Of a DNA stretch of 33,368 bases, positions 25,770 to 33,348 are shown piece by piece. The position numbers and the translations under genes were made by a program. Each line of letters begins with the position of its first letter. Positions within the stretch are counted from its first letter, which is position 1. Source of the stretch: Moraxella canis (GTDB lineage Bacteria > Pseudomonadota > Gammaproteobacteria > Pseudomonadales > Moraxellaceae); NCBI RefSeq assembly GCF_002014965.1, contig NZ_MUXT01000003.1:1-33368 (forward strand), written 5' to 3'. Under the pieces are notes generated by a model. It was not told the origin of the DNA, made no database searches, and saw only the letters and a list, made by a program, of their open reading frames with translations.

Positions 25770-27035
25770 ATGCTTATGAATATCCAAAACACCGCCAAAC
25801 GCCCAACATCTCCCCATCCCATTTTAAATTTGGGTTTTCGCATATTTTTTGTGGGTTCGGCGGTGTTTGCTGCGATAAGTATGCTGCTTTGGCTGGTGAT
25901 ATTACAAGGCTTTGCTCCTTTTCAAGGAGTGGTTTCGCCCTTTTATTGGCATGGTCATGAGATGGTGTTTGGTTATGCTTTGGCAGTGATTGCAGGGTTT
26001 TTATTAACGGCAGTCAAAACATGGACAAATCAGCCCATGCCTTATGGCTGGCATTTGGGGGCGATATTTGGGGCGTGGGCAGTATCTCGCTTGATTTGGC
26101 TTGGGCTTCATGCCACACCTAGCATTGCCCTGTTTGTGGCGGCTTTTGTATTTGACATGATATTTTGGGGCATGACCACTTTTGCTGTCATCAAAGCGGT
26201 GTGGGCTGTTCGCCAAAAACGTCAAATTGGCATCATTGCCAAACTTGTTCTTTTGACTGTTGCCAGCGTTGCTTTTTATGTGGGCGTGCTGATAAATCAT
26301 CACGGCACACAGCAAATCGCCTTATATTTTGCCTTATATTTGGTGATTGGCGTGGTGTTTACCATTGCACGGCGTGTTTTGCCATTTTTTATTACCAAAG
26401 GCATCAGCGTCAATCATGATGGCACACCAAATGGCATACAGCTTGAACAAAAAAACTCCAATCTACTGGACAAGCTCAATTTATTTGGCTTTTTTGGATT
26501 TATCATTTTTGATTTGTTCATCAAACAGCCTATGATGGCTGGCGTGTGTGCGTTAGTATGTTTGGTGGCTAATTTGGCACGCCTAAACAACTGGTATCAC
26601 CACGCCATCTGGCAAAAGCCCCTGCTGTGGTCGCTCATCATCGCGTTTTTTGGCATGACAGTCAGTTTGGCGATGTTTGTGCTTTATCCGATTGCCACGC
26701 AGTTAAATTGGTTTGGCTCTGTTAATATCCACACGCTTGGACTACATGGTTTGGCGGTGTTTGGCATTGGGCTGATGACGATTGCGATGATGGCTCGGGT
26801 GTCGCTTGGGCATACTGGCAGAAATATCCATCAGCCCCCTGCCACTGTGTCATTAATGTTCATGTTGATGATTTTGTGTGGCATATTTCGTGTGGTCTTA
26901 CCGCTATTTTTTAATGATAGTTATATGCCGCTCATGTTATTATCACAAGTATTGTGGATAGCGTCTTTTGTGATATTTTGTCTTTGTTATGTGGGCATCT
27001 TAGTAAAACCAAGAACCGATGGGCTGTTTGGATAA
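25770..27035 (+). CDS. nnrS: NnrS family membrane protein
   Basis: This is a heme/copper-containing membrane protein of about 421 residues and 12 hydrophobic segments. NnrS proteins are linked to NO metabolism and relief of NO stress in denitrifiers. Matches include PFYWHGHEMVFGYALAVIAGFLLTAVKTWT, IGVVFTIARRVLPFF, NIHTLGLHGLAVFGIGLMTIAMMARVSLGHTGR and several conserved His. ATG 25770 is taken as the start, with ATG 25776 also possible; both lack a strong ribosome binding site. It is the last gene of the nitrate block. Downstream sequence is decayed and foreign. Confidence 0.9.
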   Translation: MLMNIQNTAKRPTSPHPILNLGFRIFFVGSAVFAAISMLLWLVILQGFAPFQGVVSPFYWHGHEMVFGYALAVIAGFLLTAVKTWTNQPMPYGWHLGAIFGAWAVSRLIWLGLHATPSIALFVAAFVFDMIFWGMTTFAVIKAVWAVRQKRQIGIIAKLVLLTVASVAFYVGVLINHHGTQQIALYFALYLVIGVVFTIARRVLPFFITKGISVNHDGTPNGIQLEQKNSNLLDKLNLFGFFGFIIFDLFIKQPMMAGVCALVCLVANLARLNNWYHHAIWQKPLLWSLIIAFFGMTVSLAMFVLYPIATQLNWFGSVNIHTLGLHGLAVFGIGLMTIAMMARVSLGHTGRNIHQPPATVSLMFMLMILCGIFRVVLPLFFNDSYMPLMLLSQVLWIASFVIFCLCYVGILVKPRTDGLFG

Positions 27036-27117
27036 TGCAAATAAATATTTAGATATCCATTTATAAAACCAACTTACAACCACAACACTTATCATGTGTC
27101 AAACATGAAAAGTAAGT

Positions 27118-27308
27118 ACGCTATCAACGTTAAACCTAAGATTGTATTCGTTGATAAAAGATAAAAGCTTTCGAGTACATACCGTTGCATTTTCTAGCCA
27201 TTTGATTTAGTAGCTTACAATCAAAATTTTCAACACCTTTGATATGATTGTTTTCTTTTTGCAAATTCTTTTGCTTGATTCATTTTTAAAATGCTTAAAA
27301 TGAATAAC
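27118..27308 (-). pseudogene. Decayed IS1595-family transposase remnant
   Basis: Translating the minus strand across frames gives EVIHFKHFK, then MNQAKEFAK, then NNHIKGVENF, then KCNGM and KAFYLFINEYNLRFN. These align in order with FKHFRINHSKEFAK, HNHINGIENF, KYNGI and HFHLFIKECECRFN of the transposase at 454-1109. Several frameshifts and stops separate the pieces. It is the 3' half of an old copy that ends against the tRNA-Gly terminator. It lies in inverted orientation relative to the left IS, on the other side of the nitrate genes. Confidence 0.75.
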
Positions 27309-27312
27309 TTCA

Positions 27313-27350
27313 ACAAAAAAAAGCCCAAATCTTTCGATTTGAGCTTTTTA
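27313..27350 (-). terminator. Terminator behind the tRNA-Gly 3' end
   Basis: On the minus strand AAAGCTCAAATC, GAAA, GATTTGGGCTTT forms a 12-bp stem (one G-U pair) followed by a T run. It directly follows the tRNA 3' end, as expected for the original tRNA transcript. Confidence 0.85.
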
Positions 27351-27355
27351 AAATT

Positions 27356-27400
27356 TGGAGCGGGAAACGAGATTCGAACTCGCGACCCCAACCTTGGCAA
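27356..27400 (-). tRNA. tRNA-Gly(GCC) 3' fragment, probable attachment-site scar
   Basis: Read on the minus strand, the fragment starts with the anticodon loop TTGCCAA. It continues with GG, the variable region and the T arm (GCGAG-TTCGAAT-CTCGT), then the acceptor strand TTCCCGC, discriminator T and CCA. The D arm, 5' acceptor strand and 5' anticodon stem are missing; the preceding bases are unrelated. It therefore cannot be a working tRNA. Such 3' halves are what integrases leave when an element inserts into a tRNA 3' end. By orientation the element lies at higher coordinates, and the native downstream chromosome is the nitrate block. Confidence 0.85.
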
Positions 27401-27924
27401 TCTCGGGCGACTATTTTTCACCGAATAACCTTATTTTAACTTAAATAATCTCTTTATATATCAATATCTTATGATTATTATCAGTGTGGATGCTGATTGC
27501 ACGCTTTGATGTCTTTTTATTTATTGGCACGAAAAAAAATAGGATAAATTTACCCCATCATTTTTCGTATTTTATCATAATTTTAAATTTTTTGCCCTTG
27601 TGCCTGCTGATGAAAGTTGCAGGTATTGATGGATTTGAATTATTTTAATTTTATATTTTCTATTTAATAATATTAAACTTTTTTATTCAAATCTTGTAAA
27701 TTGTCAGTTTGGTTTGGGATTTAATATGCCAATTTTGCGGTGATTGATGGTGTTATTCACCGCATATTTTGCGGAGAATATGTGGTATATAACCGCAGAT
27801 GAGGTGAAATTGAGTGGAGGTGGTTGATGTTTATATTCATAAATATTTAAATTAGATGGAAGCGACAAATTACGATAAAATAAGATAAAATACGATAAGT
27901 TGCGACATTTTATGGAAAATAACG
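27401..27924. other. AT-rich non-coding region with hairpins and short repeats
   Basis: No gene is supported in this stretch of more than 500 bases. TGCGGTGA (27736-27743) pairs with TCACCGCA (27757-27764), and CCGCA-TATTT-TGCGG (27760-27774) forms an overlapping alternative. At about 27870-27900, three 10-base units of the form TA(C/A)GATAA(A/G) follow each other, flanked on both sides by GCGACA. These lie just before the Fic gene and may belong to its regulation. Confidence 0.5.
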
Positions 27925-29175
27925 ATTAAATTACCCAAGCCACCTACTTTATCAGAACTAGAAGCGAGTGATATTTCATCTGTGCTTTTGAGATATTTGT
28001 CAGAACACCCACCAACAGATGCCAAGGGGCGTTATTTGTCACGGGAGCAGTTTCGCTATCGTCACCCAACTGACAGCAAACGGCGTTGGCTTGCTCAAAG
28101 ACTCAACCGTCACGCCATTATGCAGTCGATGTCTATTGGTGGTTATCAATTCTCGTATTGCTTACCACAAAGCCTGCAAGCCAAGCTATATTACATTGAG
28201 CATCACTATCACCAATGGCAATGGTCTATTGATACCGATGAGCTACTCTTTGAAGAGCCGATTACCAGTGCTCAGCTTGAAGGTGCATCTACCACACGCA
28301 AGGTTGCCAAAGAGTTACTCGGCAGTCGCCGTGCATCTATGAATAAAAGCGAGGTGATGATTGTCAATAATTATCACTTGATGCAAGCAGTGAAACAATA
28401 AATAAATCAACCGCTTGACATCACTATGATTTTGCAATTGCATCAAATCGCCACAGAGGGTGCGATTGACAATGATGCGATTTCGGGTGAATTTCGCCAA
28501 GATGATGAGATTGTCATTGCTGATTATCATGGGCAAATTGTTCATCAGCCCCCTGCATGGCAGACGCTACCCGTATTGATGCAGGCGTATTGCGATTTTG
28601 CTAATGCCGATCATCAAGGGGATGACTTTATCCATCCGATTGTCAAAGCGATTATTCTGCATTTTCTACTCGGCTTTATTCATCCTTTTGGTGATGGTAA
28701 TGGTAGAACTGCCCGAGCTTTGTTTTATTGGTCACTACAAAAATCAGGCTATACGCATTTTGATTATATCTCCATCAGTCGCTTATTGTACAAAGCACCC
28801 AAACAGTATGCGCAAAGCTATATTGATGTAGAAACTGATGAATTGGATATGACTTATTTTATTGCTTATCAGCTCACTATCATTGACCGCGCTATTAACG
28901 ATTTACAGGCGTTGCTATCGATTGACCAAGCGCCACAATCTATGCCAAAATCCGTACCTGCAAATCCGGCTGTTGATTATAGTAGTCTTAGCATCCATCA
29001 GTATCAGCTACTCACAAATACGCCAGCTGACCAAGTGTTGACTGCCAAACAAGTGTCTAATGAGCTTGGCATCTCAGATAGTACCGCTCGTAAGCTACTC
29101 AATGAACTTGAGAGTATGGGATTGGCAACCACTGTGCGTAATGGTCGTGGTAAGGGGTATTTGTTGGTGAGGTAG
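27925..29175 (+). pseudogene. Fic family AMPylase-type gene with ATT start and internal TAA
   Basis: The single frame from 27925 to 29175 would encode about 416 residues. Its start codon position is ATT, aligned with the ATG of a related 5' fragment at 30701, and GGAAAA lies at usual spacing before it. An in-frame TAA at 28399-28401 then cuts the protein after AVKQ, and the frame resumes with INQPLDITMILQLHQIATEGA. The N-terminal inhibitory motif SAQLEG (about 115-120) and the catalytic motif HPFGDGNGRTAR (about 253-264) are intact, and a winged-helix domain ends the protein. GTG 27982 and ATG 28426 give two shorter open pieces. It is probably a recent pseudogene; this family modifies proteins by nucleotidyl transfer. 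Confidence 0.85.
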
Positions 29176-29248
29176 GATTGATGTTGTCTTTAAGTGCTTT
29201 AATTAAAGGTATGTTTTGCATGGTTTGAGATTTTGGTGTACCGGTGCA

Positions 29249-30460
29249 TCATCCACCCAAAATCTCTCTCAAAAATACCCTCAAACTCAAACACTGTATC
29301 CCTTCAAAAGTATTGCCGTCAAATTCGTCCATTGTCACCACATATTTCGGGTAGTTGTCTTGGATTTTCAGCAGGTTGCCAAATTCTCGCTCAAGCGTTT
29401 TTTCTTCATTAATGGTCAGTGCGGCCTGCACATAAATACGTTCGCCATTACTCTCTGCTACAAAGTCAATTTCTTGGCTATTTAAACCGCCGATTTTGAC
29501 ATCATAACCTGCAATTTGAAGATGATTGAATATGCAGTTTTCAAGCAATTTGCCACGATCTTGTACCCGATAGCCAATCAGGGCGTTTCGCAAACCTAAA
29601 TCTTCAAAATAGTATTTTTCGCCAATCTCAAAAATGCGTTTACCTTCAATATCATAGCGTGGTACTTTGTGAATTAAAAAGGCGTTGGCAAGATATTCCA
29701 CATAATTTTGTACCTGCATGCTTGATGTGGTAATTTTCTGCGATTTTAAAAAATCAGAGATTTTTTTGGCGGAAAACAGATTGCCAATATTGCTTGCTAA
29801 AAATTGCGTAAGTTGCTCTAAAAATTGCACATTTCGTAACGCATAGCGGTTCACAATATCCCGAATGGCAATGGTGGAATAGATATTCCTCAGATATTCA
29901 AACACGATGTTGTCTTGCAACGGCAAGTCTTTCAAATAAGGCAAACCGCCATATTTCAAAAACAGCGACATCGATTTATCGCTATCGTCCAGTTTCATAA
30001 ATTCAAGAAATTCAAAATAAGATAGGGAATGGACATTAATTTCAATCGCTCGCCCACTCAGGCTGCCTGCAATATCCCGTGAAAGCAAATGAGCATTGCT
30101 ACCCGTGCAATACAAATCCAATTCGTCATCTAATAAAAGCGAACGCAACGCTTGTTCAAAATCTGTAATTTCTTGAATTTCATCGATAAAAATGTAATTT
30201 TTTTGACCGCTCTTTTTCTGCTCTTGCACAAAATCATTCAGGTTCTCTGCGGTTGTAATGTGACTAAATGCCAAGTCTTCTTTGTTGATATAAATAATGT
30301 GGGCATTTTCATCCACTGTTTGAATCTCTTGCATAATCTGAAACAGCAAATAGCTTTTACCCACACGGCGTTGCCCAGTAAACACTTTAATCAAAGGTTT
30401 TCCGATAAACGGGCGTACCGTTTCAAGGTATTTTTGGCGATAAACTAAATCTTTTTTCAC
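29249..30460 (-). CDS. AAA ATPase with DUF4143 domain
   Basis: This is an intact protein of 403 residues. Walker A is GQRRVGKS (29-36) and Walker B is FIDEIQ (91-96), followed by YCTGSNAHLLSRDIAGSLSGR and the DUF4143 region with a nuclease-fold C-terminus (EIDFVAESNGERIYVQAA). In that C-terminal core the usual E-x-K is replaced by Q-A, so nuclease activity is doubtful. The start is GTG 30460 behind AGGA. Proteins of this AAA_14/DUF4143 type are common in accessory DNA, but their function is poorly known. Upstream lie strong inverted and direct repeats. It converges on the broken Fic gene. Confidence 0.85.
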   Translation of the reverse strand: MKKDLVYRQKYLETVRPFIGKPLIKVFTGQRRVGKSYLLFQIMQEIQTVDENAHIIYINKEDLAFSHITTAENLNDFVQEQKKSGQKNYIFIDEIQEITDFEQALRSLLLDDELDLYCTGSNAHLLSRDIAGSLSGRAIEINVHSLSYFEFLEFMKLDDSDKSMSLFLKYGGLPYLKDLPLQDNIVFEYLRNIYSTIAIRDIVNRYALRNVQFLEQLTQFLASNIGNLFSAKKISDFLKSQKITTSSMQVQNYVEYLANAFLIHKVPRYDIEGKRIFEIGEKYYFEDLGLRNALIGYRVQDRGKLLENCIFNHLQIAGYDVKIGGLNSQEIDFVAESNGERIYVQAALTINEEKTLEREFGNLLKIQDNYPKYVVTMDEFDGNTFEGIQCLSLRVFLREILGG

Positions 30461-30498
30461 GGTAAAATCCTAAAACTATAATTGCTATTTTACCTTAA

Positions 30499-30559
30499 TA
30501 TAGAAAAAGTTTCAATTATACTTTAAACTTTTTCTATACATAAAAAAGTTTCAAGTATA
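30499..30559. promoter_or_regulatory. Operator-like inverted and direct repeats before the AAA ATPase
   Basis: TATAGAAAAAGTTT (30499-30512) and AAACTTTTTCTATA (30525-30538) are a perfect 14-bp inverted repeat with a 12-base spacer. AAAAAGTTTCAATTATA (30504-30520) recurs at 30543-30559 with one change, 39 bases away. They lie 40-100 bases before the GTG start, in the promoter zone, and look like a multi-site operator. Confidence 0.7.
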
Positions 30560-30700
30560 AAATAATTATCCAATGGTAAATTGTATGGAATGATTTGGGG
30601 CAAATTGATGGATTGTTTCTTTAAATCTGCATCGCTACGCACATGATCTAGGGTATGCAATACGCTACTAGCAAATTTAGATAATTTACGTCAAATTGCG

Positions 30701-30760
30701 ATGAAGTTGTCTAAGCCTCCCACTTTATTGGAGCTAGAAATGCGGGATATGGATTGGTAA
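30701..30760 (+). pseudogene. 5' fragment of a second Fic gene
   Basis: ATG 30701 opens a 19-codon frame, MKLSKPPTLLELEMRDMDW, then stop. It matches the beginning of the Fic gene at 27925 (IKLPKPPTLSELEASD). The similarity ends after about 16 codons, so this is a remnant of a paralogue, left after deletion of the rest. The remainder of 30561-30800 shows no gene. Confidence 0.65.
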
Positions 30761-30803
30761 AGTGAGGTTGATATCGCTTTTAAGCGTTTTGATCAAAGGG
30801 TGT

Positions 30804-31367
30804 TCACCTCCCCACCTCCTGCAAATACCCAAAACGATAAAACGGCTCACGGTAATCATGGTACAGCTTTCTTAAATTTACCGTATCTCGGCAAAACATA
30901 GCCGTGCGTATATTTATTCGATAGACATCTAGGCAGGTGCGTAATGAGCCGATGAAATCTTTGGTTTCAGGTGATTGGAGATTGGATGGTTGATATAAAC
31001 ACTCAACATTATCCAGTATTAACAAATATCGCTGATTACCTGAGATAATTTGCTCAAATACAACTCTGAGAGAATAACAGCTATCTGCTTGATTGGGGCA
31101 AACAGCTGCAATCATGTGGGTCAAAAAATGCTGATAAATAGATGCTTGCACATCAGCAAAGTCATAATAAATCACATGGATGTCAGTATCTTTAGACAGT
31201 CTTTCCAAGACTTGCTTATATTCATCCAATCGATACAAATACACATCATCACTGCTATAAAACACAGCAGTATCTAATATCCCTTCACAAAAGGCATCAA
31301 AGATACGTGTTGGTAGGTCTTTTATGGGTTTTTGGATTGTCATATATTTGATGGCTATCTCAATCAT
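30804..31367 (-). CDS. ATPase-like protein lacking Walker A, probably truncated
   Basis: This protein of 187 residues is translationally coupled to the antitoxin-like gene (ATGATTGA overlap). The second half resembles STAND/AAA NTPases: RYLLILDNVECL (113-124) is a Walker B-like strand, and GSLRTCLDVYRINIRTAMFCRD followed by EPFYRFG resembles the downstream sensor region. Where a P-loop should be, the sequence is LDTAVFYSSDDVYLYRLDEY, with no GK(S/T). Relatives as I remember them continue well past FYRFG, so the stop at YLQEVGR suggests loss of the C-terminus, next to the deleted Fic fragment. Function is unknown. ATG 31343 is a possible alternative start. Confidence 0.6.
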   Translation of the reverse strand: MIEIAIKYMTIQKPIKDLPTRIFDAFCEGILDTAVFYSSDDVYLYRLDEYKQVLERLSKDTDIHVIYYDFADVQASIYQHFLTHMIAAVCPNQADSCYSLRVVFEQIISGNQRYLLILDNVECLYQPSNLQSPETKDFIGSLRTCLDVYRINIRTAMFCRDTVNLRKLYHDYREPFYRFGYLQEVGR

Positions 31368-31572
31368 CTACAGATGCGTACGCTGTCATTTGTGCATAAA
31401 TAAATTCAGGTACCATGCAAAATTTAGGCTCTCCATCTTTTATAATCGCAATCACATCTTTTTCGACAACTTCCATCCAGTAATCAAAATTCTCTTCTAA
31501 CTCTGATAACTCGATGTAGTGTTTGGGTGCATAGTCTTGAAGTGTTAGCTTTTGGGTGCTTGCTTGTTCCAT
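31360..31572 (-). CDS. Small antitoxin-like protein (Phd/YefM-like)
   Basis: This protein of 70 residues includes HYIELSELEENFDYWMEVVEKDVIAIIKDGEPKFCMVPEFIYAQM. The pattern of a short DNA-binding-like N-terminus, ENFDYW, and 'I-I-K-D-G-E-P' followed by a hydrophobic strand resembles Phd/YefM antitoxins. AGGAAA precedes the ATG at 31572. It overlaps the ATPase-like gene by eight bases, as antitoxin and toxin genes often do, but that partner is not a known toxin. Confidence 0.6.
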   Translation of the reverse strand: MEQASTQKLTLQDYAPKHYIELSELEENFDYWMEVVEKDVIAIIKDGEPKFCMVPEFIYAQMTAYASVDD

Positions 31573-31608
31573 ATGAGTTTCCTTTTTTATGTTGTGATGG
31601 TTCTAAGG

Positions 31609-31876
31609 TTATTTGAAATGGGCTGTTTTGGCAAGCTGTTGCTCATAGGTATTTTGCAAGTCCAGCCAAAATCTAGGGCTGTTGCCAAAATACTGTGCCA
31701 AACGCAAAGCGGTGTCTACATAAATACCACGCCGTTCACTGATAGATATCATTAAGATGGTCAGGTGCAACGCCCAAAGCCTTTGATAAAGAAGCTTCTG
31801 ACAATGCCAAAGGTTTTAAATATTCTTCACGCAGTATCTCACCCACGTGAATCGGTCTCATGCTGTTGTTGGACAT
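31609..31876 (-). pseudogene. higA: HigA-type antitoxin gene, frameshifted
   Basis: ATG 31876 with GGAG before it opens MSNNSMRPIHVGEILREEYLKPLALSEASLSKALGVAPDHLNDI. A single extra T, in AATGATATCTATCAGTG near 31745, then shifts the frame to a stop at 31738-31736. The other frame continues correctly: ISERRGIYVDTALRLAQYFGNSPRFWLDLQNTYEQQLAKTAHFK, ending at 31609. This is a complete HigA/VapI helix-turn-helix antitoxin apart from one base. No HigB toxin gene is seen upstream on the minus strand. Confidence 0.85.
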
Positions 31877-32336
31877 AGGCACTCCATGATGTTATCGCGT
31901 AGGTAGTAATTAGTAAGTATTTGCAGTCTGGGTAGTAATTGCCTGTCCCTTGGCGTATTTTACCATAATTAATTAACAATAATGATCTAATAGATAAAAT
32001 TCATGCTGATGTATAACTGCGTGAGCAAACAGATGGAGATTGTTATCACCATGTGGAGTTTTTTTAAAGAATCTAAGACGTCCGATTTATTTTACAGTTT
32101 GTTTTACCCAATGAGTGGTTCATGCTGTCCAGAAGGTCATATTTATTCTTCGTTGCGACAAAGTAGTAAAAATGAAAGAAGACCAACTTCCCGAGAAATG
32201 CAGAAGGTTGGTTCTTGACCAAACTCTCATCTTAATCTTAACCTAGTGTCTAAGAATTGGGATTGGCTTGCCTAGCGGTTTTAATTGAAGCTTTACTTAT
32301 TTACAATAAATTGCCTTTATAGTTGATATATTGTTG
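31877..32336. other. Intergenic region without a supported gene
   Basis: The region is AT-rich. A 71-codon open frame at 32003-32218 (+) has no recognisable domain, and its first half lacks a convincing ribosome binding site. Imperfect inverted arms AAGACCAACTT (near 32178) and AAGGTTGGTTCTT (near 32204) could form a bulged hairpin. Direct repeats of GTAGTAATT occur near 31903 and 31931. No HigB remnant was found. Confidence 0.4.
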
Positions 32337-33299
32337 CTAATTCAGCGCGGCATTTTGATCTTTATATGAATCTTTATAAAATACAGGTGGAATATGCACG
32401 TATTTCTCAAATTCCTGTATTACTTCCCTAAAGATTTTGTCAGTATTATCTTCACTTACATATTCGTTAAATTCATTTTTTGTACTGTGAAAAACTTGAC
32501 CATTGATAATACTTGTACCATCCAATGATGCAGGAAATAGTTTTATCATTGTGGCTCTACCACAATCGAGATATTTCCCTAAAATTTTGGCATCAGTTAC
32601 ACTTGGATCAACCAGTTTGTAATCTTCTTTATACATATTTGCAATATACTGAAAACTATTCTCTCCCTCAAGAATCTTAATATCACTTAAATACTTGAAT
32701 AAAAAAAGTTCAACAAAAGTATATAATGAAATTTTTGCAGATGCGAATGTTAGATTAACTAGAATTTTATTGATTTTTTGAGCTAGTGAAGTTGGGTCTA
32801 AGTATTCTTTTTTTAGAATCTTGTCATTAAATTCACTTATTGATAGTGAAATATTATGGATAAGATTAGCAATTTCTTTATCATTTGTTCCAGGTTGAAT
32901 CTGAACATTGATTCGATTGCCATTTTCATCAAGTATAAAATTTCCTGTTTGAGGGTTTACCCAAATAAACTCACCCCCATCACTAACAATATAAATTCTG
33001 CTGTGTAGAGCTTTAGCCACTTCGATATTTTGAGCAATAGCATTACGAATATCCATTTCTTTTTTAAATTTCTCTGGGATTTTTTGTTCAACATATATAA
33101 TAATATTTTTATTGTTATCTAAAATTAGCACATCAGGCTTTTTATCTAACAGAGTTTTTTTAAGCGAAAAACGATTAATATATTTACCGCTCATTAGTGC
33201 TCTAACAGTCGTTTCACCCAAGCCGAAACATTCATACTTGTCAAGAATTTTTAAGTTTTTCGTGTACAATTCATTCTGGATTAATTGTTCAGATGGCAT
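32337..33299 (-). CDS. N-terminal part of a restriction-modification protein, probably truncated
   Basis: This protein has 320 residues; the start ATG 33299 follows GAGGGG. The first 110 residues look like a PD-(D/E)xK nuclease: KPDVLIL with D56, then IIIYVEQK with E71 and K73, and a long helix of the HsdR_N type. The region LVNLTFASAKISLYTFVELFLFKYLSDI (about 181-208) resembles the helical N-terminal domain of HsdM-type adenine methylases. Fused type IIG or type I-like enzymes continue with the SAM-binding motifs, but none appear before the stop. The C-terminus KDQNAALN is probably a junction. Restriction type is uncertain. Confidence 0.55.
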   Translation of the reverse strand: MPSEQLIQNELYTKNLKILDKYECFGLGETTVRALMSGKYINRFSLKKTLLDKKPDVLILDNNKNIIIYVEQKIPEKFKKEMDIRNAIAQNIEVAKALHSRIYIVSDGGEFIWVNPQTGNFILDENGNRINVQIQPGTNDKEIANLIHNISLSISEFNDKILKKEYLDPTSLAQKINKILVNLTFASAKISLYTFVELFLFKYLSDIKILEGENSFQYIANMYKEDYKLVDPSVTDAKILGKYLDCGRATMIKLFPASLDGTSIINGQVFHSTKNEFNEYVSEDNTDKIFREVIQEFEKYVHIPPVFYKDSYKDQNAALN

Positions 33300-33348
33300 G
33301 ACTCAACCCCTCAATTACTTGCAAGGTTGATGTGAAAAGAATTACACT

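Noticed and set aside
27356..27400. Functional tRNA-Gly gene
   Set aside because: The D arm, 5' acceptor strand and 5' anticodon stem are absent, and the sequence upstream does not pair.
27912..27929. ATG 27912 as the Fic start
   Set aside because: It is in another frame and stops after five codons; ATT 27925 aligns with the ATG of the paralogous fragment.
29227..29266. Terminator between the Fic gene and the DUF4143 ATPase
   Set aside because: A 10-bp inverted repeat exists, but it overlaps the end of the ATPase gene, has a 20-base loop and lacks a T run.
32003..32218. 71-residue open frame on the + strand
   Set aside because: No recognisable domain, no good ribosome binding site, and low-complexity surroundings.
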